The notes under the pieces: model-generated
The model's input: only the letters and a program-made list of their open reading frames with translations
Databases searched by the model: none
What the model was told of the DNA's origin: nothing
Shown here: positions 24,222 to 31,214 of the stretch, in pieces
Numbering within the stretch: the first letter of the stretch is position 1
How the letters are laid out: each line of letters starts with the position of its first letter
DNA from: Hyphomicrobiales bacterium
Lineage (GTDB): Bacteria > Pseudomonadota > Alphaproteobacteria > Rhizobiales > Rhizobiaceae
DNA length: 42,607 bases
Direction: 5' to 3'
Assembly (NCBI GenBank): GCA_900468625.1
Contig: UBUL01000044.1
Span: 1 to 42,607, forward strand
Program-made: the position numbers and the translations under genes

Positions 24222-25019
24222 ATGACAAACGCTGATACTTACCGCGTCAGGATGACCGGCATTTCCAAACGCTATGGCGCGATGCAGTCATTGGACAATG
24301 TATCGTTGACTTTGAAGCCGGGCGAGGTTCTTGGTCTCGTCGGCGATAACGGCGCCGGCAAATCGACCTTGAGCAAGGTTCTATCAGGCGCGGTGATCCC
24401 GGATTCGGGTACGATCGAGATCGACGGCAAACCGGTTTCCTTTACTTCGCCAGCCGACGCACGCGCCGCGCATGTCGAGATGGTCTACCAAGACCTATCC
24501 CTTTGCGACACGGTCGATGTGGCGGGCAATCTCTTCCTTGGGCGAGAACCGAAATGGAAGCTCGCGGGCATTCCGATCCTCGACAAGAAGACGATGCATG
24601 AACGGGCGCGCCATATGCTGGAAGGGCTCGGCATCGTCATTCCGGACACACATCTGAAGGTCGAGAATCTTTCAGGCGGCCAACGCCAGTCGATTGCGAT
24701 CGGACGCGCGGCGTCGTTCAATCCGTCAGTGCTCATCATGGACGAGCCGACGGCGGCGCTTGCAGTTGCCGAAGTCGAGGCGGTCCTGGAGCTCATCCGC
24801 ACGGTCAGCGCCCGCGGCGTCAGCGTCATTCTGATTACGCATCGGCTGCAGGATCTCTTCCTCGTCTGCGATCGCATCCAGGTGATGTATGAGGGGCAGA
24901 ACGTCGCCGAGCGCCTCATCGCCGAAACGAATATCGAAGAAGTCGTCAACCTGATCGTCGGTCGCAAGTTCTCCGCGCGCTCGGCCGGCCAACATACAGA
25001 GCGAGGCGCTTCCGTATGA
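24222..25019 (+). CDS. sugar-type ABC transporter ATP-binding protein, single domain
   Basis: 265 aa. Walker A GDNGAGKST, signature NLSGGQRQSIAIGRA, Walker B VLIMDEPTAAL, switch His in ILITHRL. Only one nucleotide-binding domain is present, unlike RbsA-type proteins of about 500 aa with two domains, so it resembles the FrcA (fructose) class and must dimerise. The frame is open upstream into the binding-protein gene, but the family N-terminus places the start at ATG 24222. The permease gene overlaps its end by 4 bases. Confidence 0.93.
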   Translation: MTNADTYRVRMTGISKRYGAMQSLDNVSLTLKPGEVLGLVGDNGAGKSTLSKVLSGAVIPDSGTIEIDGKPVSFTSPADARAAHVEMVYQDLSLCDTVDVAGNLFLGREPKWKLAGIPILDKKTMHERARHMLEGLGIVIPDTHLKVENLSGGQRQSIAIGRAASFNPSVLIMDEPTAALAVAEVEAVLELIRTVSARGVSVILITHRLQDLFLVCDRIQVMYEGQNVAERLIAETNIEEVVNLIVGRKFSARSAGQHTERGASV

Positions 25020-26029
25020 CCATGACATCCTCTCACGCCCAAACCGCCCCCTCATCCCGTTTGCGCAAGACACGCCTCTATGACAAGGCCATCGCCAATG
25101 GCGGCATTGTTTCGATCGCCCTGTTTTTCATCGCGGTCTGTATTTTCTTCGCCCTCTTTACAAACGTCTTTCTGACGGCTCCCAATCTCTTGAACGTCGT
25201 CAGACAATCGGCACCCTTGTTGATCGTGGCAGCCGCCATGACCTTCGTCATCACGACAGGCGGTATCGATCTTTCTGTTGGATCCGTATTGGCCCTTGCC
25301 GCAACGCTTTCGGCTGCCTGCCTGCAGGCCGGTATCCCATGGCCGCTGGTTGTCGTTCTGATGATGCTTCTTGGTGCGGCGACCGGCCTGATTCAGGGAT
25401 ATTTCATAGCTTACGAACGTATCCCCGCATTCATCGTCACGCTGGCTGGGCTATCGGTCATCAGGGGTCTCGCACTTCTCATCACCGGCGGCTATTCGAT
25501 CCCGGTCGCTCCGGAAAGTCCATTCACGGCGATCGGCCAGGCTTGGTTCTTTGGTATCCCCGCCCCCGCGCTGATCGCGATCGTTGCCCTCGTCGCGGCC
25601 TATATCGTCTTCAACGAAACGCCGTTCGGGCGATATGTCACCGGCATCGGTGCCAATGCCGAGGCGGTGCGCCGTGCCGGCGTCAACACGCGGCGTGTGA
25701 CCTTATTCGTCTATGTGATATCGGGCGTCGCAGCCTCTGTCGCCGGCATCATTCTTGCCGCACGCCTGGGGTCCGGCTCCTCAAATGCCGGGCAAGGCTT
25801 CGAGCTCGACGTCATCGCCGCGGTGGTGCTGGGCGGCACAAGCCTGTTCGGTGGGCGCGGCTCGGTGGTCGGCACGGTGCTCGGAGCGCTGACAGTTGCC
25901 GTTATCGCTAACGGCCTGATCCTCTCGCACATGTCACCCTTCTTCACGCCGATTGTAACCGGGGTCATCATCCTCGTGGCGATCTGGTTGAACTTCCGCC
26001 TCTTCAAAGGCGCAGCAAGGGGCCGCTGA
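25016..26029 (+). CDS. sugar-type ABC transporter permease (RbsC/FrcC family)
   Basis: 337 aa, eight to ten predicted membrane helices. Family blocks: TFVITTGGIDLSVGSVLALA, FIVTLAGLSVIRGLALLITG, YVTGIGANAEAVRRAGVNTR, and FELDVIAAVVLGGTSLFGGRG, the cytoplasmic loop and helix that couple to the ATPase. Its ATG overlaps the stop of the ATPase gene (ATGA). It completes the importer with the genes at 23191 and 24222. Confidence 0.94.
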   Translation: MTMTSSHAQTAPSSRLRKTRLYDKAIANGGIVSIALFFIAVCIFFALFTNVFLTAPNLLNVVRQSAPLLIVAAAMTFVITTGGIDLSVGSVLALAATLSAACLQAGIPWPLVVVLMMLLGAATGLIQGYFIAYERIPAFIVTLAGLSVIRGLALLITGGYSIPVAPESPFTAIGQAWFFGIPAPALIAIVALVAAYIVFNETPFGRYVTGIGANAEAVRRAGVNTRRVTLFVYVISGVAASVAGIILAARLGSGSSNAGQGFELDVIAAVVLGGTSLFGGRGSVVGTVLGALTVAVIANGLILSHMSPFFTPIVTGVIILVAIWLNFRLFKGAARGR

Positions 26030-26031
26030 GC

Positions 26032-27123
26032 ATGATGGATCATCTCTTTGCCGAGGGGGCCAAAACGCGTCATGCCATTGGCGTGCACGCCGGATGCGCC
26101 ATGACCGTACTTGGCCCCATCCCGGTCACGGAAATGGGCGTGACGCTCATGCATGAACACATCTTCCTTGATGGAGCGACCTCATGGAAGTGCCCTTGCC
26201 ATCCCGACGAAAAGGCGATCGCCGAACAGCCCGTTGGAATAGAGATCATCGGCGAGTTGCGGATGAACCCCTATATGAACCGCGACAATGTCTCGCTGGA
26301 TGATCGGGATCTGGCGCTAGCCGAACTTTCACGCTTCCAGAAGCTTGGCGGCCATACCGTTGTGGAAACCACCAACTTTGGCATAGGGCGCAATGCTAAA
26401 CAATTGGCCCGCATCGCCCGCATGTCCGGTCTGAAGATCATCATGGGGACCGGCTTCTATCTGGAGCATACGCATCCGGAGTGGCTGAAGGGCATGGATC
26501 TGGATGAGGTCACCGCCTTCATCGTCAACGACGTCGGCGGCGGTGAGACCCAGCCCGAGATCATGGCAGGCATTATCGGCGAGGTCGGCGTCAGCAAGGA
26601 CTTTACGGCAGAGGAGCAGAAGTCCTTGAGGGCATCGGCGCGAGCCTCGCGGTTGACAGGCCTGCCTCTATCCATCCATTTGCCGGGATGGGAGCGCCTT
26701 GCCCATCGCGTCCTGGACGTGGTCGAGGAAGAAGGCGCGGACCTGCGTCACACTGTGCTCTGCCACATGAATCCCAGCCATAGTGATCTTCAATATCAAA
26801 AGAGCCTCGCAGAACGCGGCGCCTTCCTGGAATATGACATGATCGGCATGGATTATTATTACGCCGATCAGGATGCTCAATCGCCATCGGACGAGGAGAA
26901 TGCCAGGGCGATCAGGGCGCTCATAGACCTGGGCTTTGCCGATCGGCTGCTTCTGTCTCAGGACGTCTTTCTCAAGATCATGCTGACCCGCTATGGCGGC
27001 TTCGGCTATGGCTACATTCTCAAGCATTTCCTGCCGCGACTGAAGCGTCACGGTGTCGATCAGCAGGCGATCGACCAAATGCTGATCACCAATCCCCAAT
27101 CGGTATTTTCCGCCTCGGCCTGA
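26032..27123 (+). CDS. phosphotriesterase-family metal hydrolase (PHP/lactonase type)
   Basis: 363 aa. Amidohydrolase-fold binuclear metal centre: H41 and H43 in LMHEHIFLD, Glu184 in IIGEVGVSKD at the bridging position (PHP-type proteins have Glu where phosphotriesterases have a carboxylated Lys), H216 in LSIHLPG, H245 in VLCHMNP, and D311 in LLLSQDVFLK. The C-terminal YGGFGYGYILKHFLPRLK block is typical of the family. Members are mostly lactonases or hydrolases of phosphorylated sugar lactones, so a lactone or cyclic-amide substrate is likely. It lies 2 bases behind the permease gene. Confidence 0.9.
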   Translation: MMDHLFAEGAKTRHAIGVHAGCAMTVLGPIPVTEMGVTLMHEHIFLDGATSWKCPCHPDEKAIAEQPVGIEIIGELRMNPYMNRDNVSLDDRDLALAELSRFQKLGGHTVVETTNFGIGRNAKQLARIARMSGLKIIMGTGFYLEHTHPEWLKGMDLDEVTAFIVNDVGGGETQPEIMAGIIGEVGVSKDFTAEEQKSLRASARASRLTGLPLSIHLPGWERLAHRVLDVVEEEGADLRHTVLCHMNPSHSDLQYQKSLAERGAFLEYDMIGMDYYYADQDAQSPSDEENARAIRALIDLGFADRLLLSQDVFLKIMLTRYGGFGYGYILKHFLPRLKRHGVDQQAIDQMLITNPQSVFSASA

Positions 27124-27149
27124 AGGTCGGGTGCATCCAAGGAGCAGAC

Positions 27150-27920
27150 ATGAGCAAGAAAAAGGTTCTTCTGGCGGGTGAATCATGGGTTTCGACCGCC
27201 ACCCATATCAAGGGTTTCGATCAGTTTCCGACAGTGACCTATCACACCGGTGCCGACGAATTGCTAAAAGCGTTGAAGGACAGTGCCTTCGACGTCACTT
27301 TCATGCCGGCGCATGAGGCGCAGCGCGATTTTCCGCTGACAGCCGAAGCACTGGCGGAATATGACGCGATCGTTCTCTCCGATATCGGCGCCAATACACT
27401 GCTGCTGCATCCCGATACATGGATTCATTCCAGGCGGACCCCGAACCGGCTGAAGCTGCTGCGCGATTACGTTACAAATGGCGGCGCTCTGCTGATGTTG
27501 GGCGGCTATTACAGTTTCCAAGGCATCAATGGCGGCGCTCGCTATCATAAGACGCCGGTGGAGGACGTGCTGCCGGTAACCTGCCTTGCCATCGATGACC
27601 GCGTCGAAGTTCCCGAAGGGTTTTCGCCCGTCGTAACGGGCAATGACACCCACCCGGTTCTCAAGGGCCTCGGGAAGGATTGGCCCTACCTTCTCGGTTT
27701 CAACGAGGTGAAGGTGAAGCAAGGAGCTGAGGTGCTTGCGACGGTTTCAGGCGAATATGGTTCGCAGCCACTCTTGGTGACCGGCACCTATGGCGCCGGC
27801 AGGACACTCGCCTGGACTTCGGATGTCGGTCCACACTGGCTGCCTCCGGAGTTCATTGCCTGGAATGGCTACAAGACGCTCTTCGAGCAGATGCTGGCCT
27901 GGGCAACGCGCAAGGACTGA
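27150..27920 (+). CDS. class I glutamine-amidotransferase-fold protein without catalytic Cys (PF07090-like)
   Basis: 256 aa, soluble. N-terminus VLLAGESWVSTATHIKGFDQ, a core FDVTFMPAHEAQRDFP, then YDAIVLSDIGANTLLLHPDT and GGALLMLGGYYSFQGINGGA. In class I amidotransferases the nucleophile elbow carries Cys; here the corresponding GGYYSFQG has Tyr, so glutaminase activity is unlikely. This family is annotated as putative glutamine amidotransferase or cytoplasmic protein and its reaction is not known. It lies between the PTE-like and kinase genes; AAGGAGCAGAC precedes ATG 27150. Confidence 0.75.
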   Translation: MSKKKVLLAGESWVSTATHIKGFDQFPTVTYHTGADELLKALKDSAFDVTFMPAHEAQRDFPLTAEALAEYDAIVLSDIGANTLLLHPDTWIHSRRTPNRLKLLRDYVTNGGALLMLGGYYSFQGINGGARYHKTPVEDVLPVTCLAIDDRVEVPEGFSPVVTGNDTHPVLKGLGKDWPYLLGFNEVKVKQGAEVLATVSGEYGSQPLLVTGTYGAGRTLAWTSDVGPHWLPPEFIAWNGYKTLFEQMLAWATRKD

Positions 27921-27925
27921 CGCCC

Positions 27926-28840
27926 ATGCGCCTCCATGTCGTCGGCAATGTCTGCGTCGATACGAGCTTCCGTCTTCAGCGCCTGCCGCGTCCGGGGGAA
28001 ACGCTCAACGCGAGCTCGATCGTTGAAGGCATAGGGGGTAAGGGTGCCAATCAAGCCGTCGCGGCGGCGCGAAGCGGGGCAGCCGTGTGCTTCTGGAGCG
28101 CACTTGGCGACGATGACATGGCCGGCGGCGTGACCGAGGTGCTGAAGAGCGACCTGGAAGTTGATCGACTGATCCGCCTGCCTCTTTCCACCGACCGTTC
28201 GACGATCCTGTTGGAAGAAGGCGGCGAAAATGCCATCGTCAGCGCCGTCGCCTGTGCGCGAGCCTTCGATCCGATCCGGCAATCGGCCTTGGCGCAGGCC
28301 TGGGGCAAGGGCGACATCCTTCTGATGCAGGGCAACCTTTCCAGGGACGTCACCGCCACCTGTCTGGGACTTGCCGGAAGAGCAGGTCTGAAGACGGTTC
28401 TCAATGCCAGTCCGCTGTCGGATATGACGGTCGAGGATCTTGCCGATGTGGATCTTGTCATCGTCAATCAAGGCGAAGCCTCGGCGCTGACCGACACTGA
28501 AAGCCTAACTGCTGCGGCAAACGTTCTTTTCGGCAATGGAGCAAGAAGCGTCGTCGTGACGCTTGGAAGCCAAGGCAGTCTCATATGGGATCGGGCGGAT
28601 CATGCGCCTGTTATCCTCGCAGCGTCCAAGAGTGCGGTGGTTGACACCAGCGGTGCGGGTGACTGCTTTGCGGGCGTCCTCGTTGGCCTGCTCGCACAAG
28701 GAAAATCCCTGACTGCAGCTGCGAAAGTGGCAAGCAAGACCGCCGGCATCTCAGTCGGTCGCCTTGGGACGCTCGCCTCCTACCCCTCACGGGCGGAAAT
28801 TTTGGAAATCATCAAGAGATCAGAACTGGAAAACACATGA
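27926..28840 (+). CDS. PfkB-family carbohydrate/nucleoside kinase (ribokinase-like)
   Basis: 304 aa. N-terminal signature GNVCVDTSFRLQRLPRPGET, GGKGANQAVAAARSGA (PfkB signature 1), and DTSGAGDCFAGVLVG (signature 2, with catalytic Asp and anion hole). It should phosphorylate a sugar or nucleoside hydroxyl with ATP in the cytoplasm. The substrate loop differs from true ribokinases, so the sugar is not predicted. It lies 5 bases after the amidotransferase-fold gene, and its stop overlaps the BtpA start (ATGA). Confidence 0.92.
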   Translation: MRLHVVGNVCVDTSFRLQRLPRPGETLNASSIVEGIGGKGANQAVAAARSGAAVCFWSALGDDDMAGGVTEVLKSDLEVDRLIRLPLSTDRSTILLEEGGENAIVSAVACARAFDPIRQSALAQAWGKGDILLMQGNLSRDVTATCLGLAGRAGLKTVLNASPLSDMTVEDLADVDLVIVNQGEASALTDTESLTAAANVLFGNGARSVVVTLGSQGSLIWDRADHAPVILAASKSAVVDTSGAGDCFAGVLVGLLAQGKSLTAAAKVASKTAGISVGRLGTLASYPSRAEILEIIKRSELENT

Positions 28841-29679
28841 CCGGGACAACGAAGCCGATCGGACAGGTAGCAGGCAACGCGCTCATCGAGCTCTTCGGAC
28901 GTGACAAGGCGATCATCGGCGTCGTTCACCTGGCGCCGCTTCCAGGATCACCGCGCTATTCAGGAGAGGCGATCGAGACAGTCTACCAACGGGGTCTCGA
29001 CGACGCTCGCGCCTATCTTGCCGGCGGATGCGACGCCGTGATCATTGAAAACCACGGCGACATCCCATTTTCGAAACCCGATGATATCGGCCCAGAAACC
29101 TCGGCCTACATGGCGGTCATCTCCGATCGCATCCGCCGCGAGCTCGGCGATCCGATTGGCATCAATGTTCTTGCCAATGCCGCCATTCCGGCGCTGGCAA
29201 TCGCCAGTGCGGCAGGAGCGGGCTTCGTGCGCGTCAATCAATGGGCGAACGCCTATGTCGCCAATGAAGGTTTCATCGAAGGAGAAGCGGCTCGCGCAAT
29301 GCGCTATCGCGCCCGGCTCAATGCCCATGGGATCCGCATCTTTGCCGATGCGCATGTCAAGCATGGAGCGCATGCCATCGTTGCGGATCGACCCGTCGAA
29401 GAACAGGTCAAGGATCTCGTCTTCTTTGACGCGGATGTGGTTATCGCCACCGGCCAAAGGACAGGCCACGCAGCCGATCTCGACTACATCAGAATGATCA
29501 AGCAGGCGGCGGGCCTGCCGACGCTCGTCGGCAGCGGTGTGACGCCGGAGAATGGTAACGACATACTTTCGGTAGCCGATGGCGTGATCGTCGCAAGCTC
29601 ATTGAAGTATGACGGCGTCTGGTGGAACGCAGTCGATCCGCAACGGGTAAAAGACTTCGTGACAGGCGTCCATCGATGA
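28837..29679 (+). CDS. BtpA/SgcQ-family TIM-barrel protein
   Basis: 280 aa. Blocks: IIGVVHLAPLPGSPRYSG, GCDAVIIENHGDIPFSK, IGINVLANAAIPALAIAS, GFVRVNQWANAYVANEG, FADAHVKHGAHAI and VIATGQRTGHAADLDYI, the conserved pattern of COG0434. E. coli SgcQ is the relative in an uncharacterised sugar operon, and BtpA was named from a cyanobacterial photosystem I phenotype. No reaction is firmly established. Here it follows the kinase directly, so it may act on a phosphorylated intermediate (inference). Confidence 0.9.
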   Translation: MTGTTKPIGQVAGNALIELFGRDKAIIGVVHLAPLPGSPRYSGEAIETVYQRGLDDARAYLAGGCDAVIIENHGDIPFSKPDDIGPETSAYMAVISDRIRRELGDPIGINVLANAAIPALAIASAAGAGFVRVNQWANAYVANEGFIEGEAARAMRYRARLNAHGIRIFADAHVKHGAHAIVADRPVEEQVKDLVFFDADVVIATGQRTGHAADLDYIRMIKQAAGLPTLVGSGVTPENGNDILSVADGVIVASSLKYDGVWWNAVDPQRVKDFVTGVHR

Positions 29680-31001
29680 CGTCATCCCCCCAAATCAATG
29701 CGCAGCGTCTGCTACAGCGCATTGCCGATTTTGCATCGATTGGAGCAACGCAAGCGGGCGGGGTGAACCGTCAAGCATTGAGCGTCGAGGATAGGGCGGC
29801 CCGACGCCTGCTTGCGGAATTGGCCTTTGCCCGCGGGTTCAACGTTTACCAGGATGCGATCGCCAACCTGTTCATTTCGCGCGCGGGACGCGATCCGTCA
29901 TTGCCACCCGTTTTGATCGGTAGCCATCTTGATAGTCAGCCCACTGGAGGCAGGTTCGATGGCGCTCTTGGGACGCTATCTGCGTTCGAGGTACTGGAAG
30001 CCCTGCAGGATGCTGGCGTCGTCACGGAGCGATCCGTCGAAATGGTGTCGTGGACCAACGAGGAAGGTAGCCGCTTCTCCCCCGGCTGCATGGGATCGAT
30101 GGCTTTTGTTGGTGTGGGCGACATTGCCGGGTGGCGGGATACACGCGGTACCGACGGGACAAGGCTTGGCGATGAATTGGCGGCGACATTGAAGGCACTG
30201 CCGGAAGCTAAGATGCAGCCGGTCGGCCATGCCGTATCTTCCTTCGTTGAGGTGCATATCGAGCAGGGACCCGTGCTCGAGCGCGCGGGCATCCCGATCG
30301 GCCTCGTCACCAGCGTACAGGGGACCAGGTGGCTTGAAGTTTCCTTTATCGGCGAGGCGGCCCATGCCGGCACGACGCCATTGGAATTTCGCAAAGATCC
30401 GATGGCGGCTGCCGTCGCGGCGATTGCGCAACTGCAGCTAGTCGTCATGCCGGCCGATCCAATGGCGCGGTTGACCGTTGGCCGAATGAGCGTCGAACCC
30501 AGTTCCGTCAACGTCATTCCGAGCAAGGTCACATTCACCATCGACATCCGCCATCCGTCGAAAGAGCTGCTTTCTTCCATCGAAGCCCGGATCGACGCGG
30601 AATGCCGCACCTCGGCCAAGCGCCATATGGTCGACGTGCTCATCGAAAAACGCTTCGACCTGGCACCTGGAAAGTTCGACACGACAGTTGTCGATGTAAT
30701 CGACAGTGCATGCGAAAGGCTCTGCGTTCCCAACATGAAAATAGTTTCCGGCGCCTTTCACGACGCACTATTCGTCAGCCGCGTTGCACCGACAGCGATG
30801 ATCTTTGTTCCATGCCGAGACGGCATCAGTCATAACGAGGCCGAATTCGTCACCTCGGAAAATATAGAGACTGGCGCAAAGGTGCTGCTCGAGACCGCCC
30901 TTTCTTTGGCCCGAGGAGCAATGACAAGCTATTTCCCATCAGCCAGACGCCCGAGGCACTTGCCTATGTCGAAACGAGCCGTTCGAAAGGCAAGGTCGTG
31001 A
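29676..31001 (+). CDS. M20-family amidase (N-carbamoyl-amino-acid hydrolase / allantoate amidohydrolase type)
   Basis: 441 aa. Two-metal site of the family: H84 in GSHLDSQPTGGRFDG with Asp95, E129/E130 in TNEEGSRFSPG, His near residue 199 in VEVHIEQGPVLE, and a distal His near residue 397 in GISHNEAEF. Members cleave N-carbamoyl or ureido amides, releasing CO2 and NH3. The ATG overlaps the BtpA stop. The last 25-30 residues are basic and not family-like: the same DNA in another frame encodes the end of an alcohol-dehydrogenase-like protein, so the 3' end was probably replaced by a rearrangement. The catalytic part seems complete. Confidence 0.9.
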   Translation: MTSSPQINAQRLLQRIADFASIGATQAGGVNRQALSVEDRAARRLLAELAFARGFNVYQDAIANLFISRAGRDPSLPPVLIGSHLDSQPTGGRFDGALGTLSAFEVLEALQDAGVVTERSVEMVSWTNEEGSRFSPGCMGSMAFVGVGDIAGWRDTRGTDGTRLGDELAATLKALPEAKMQPVGHAVSSFVEVHIEQGPVLERAGIPIGLVTSVQGTRWLEVSFIGEAAHAGTTPLEFRKDPMAAAVAAIAQLQLVVMPADPMARLTVGRMSVEPSSVNVIPSKVTFTIDIRHPSKELLSSIEARIDAECRTSAKRHMVDVLIEKRFDLAPGKFDTTVVDVIDSACERLCVPNMKIVSGAFHDALFVSRVAPTAMIFVPCRDGISHNEAEFVTSENIETGAKVLLETALSLARGAMTSYFPSARRPRHLPMSKRAVRKARS

Positions 31002-31015
31002 TCAAGTTGCAGTAG
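30932..31015 (+). pseudogene. C-terminal remnant of a medium-chain dehydrogenase/quinone oxidoreductase gene
   Basis: A frame different from that of the M20 gene reads FPISQTPEALAYVETSRSKG, then KVVIKLQ and stop, the characteristic last strand and helix of zinc-type alcohol dehydrogenase / quinone oxidoreductase proteins. It overlaps the 3' end of the M20 gene, so a deletion or recombination joined the two. Too short to function. Confidence 0.6.
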
Positions 31016-31048
31016 CAGCTTTTTCTATTGGAGCAGTGAGACAGTAAT

Positions 31049-31086
31049 CCTGCAGCGCGCAGTTCGACCACGCCGCTGCAGGTTTT
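31049..31086 (+). terminator. rho-independent terminator of the ABC-PTE-kinase operon
   Basis: A perfect 9-bp stem CCTGCAGCG / CGCTGCAGG with a 16-base loop, followed by TTTT. It lies 48 bases after the M20 stop codon. A second, imperfect hairpin (31087-31109) follows. No T-run exists on the other side, so it serves the rightward operon only. The bases from here to 31214 hold no recognisable gene. Confidence 0.7.
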
Positions 31087-31214
31087 ATGTGATGGTCACG
31101 CCACCACATAGCTGGCTCAGCCTCGCTCGGGCAGAAAAGACGGCGTATCGGAAGCTGCCCTCGCGTTCATGGCATCGGACCATTCAAGCGGCGCTGGCGA
31201 GTAATTTGAGCGCA

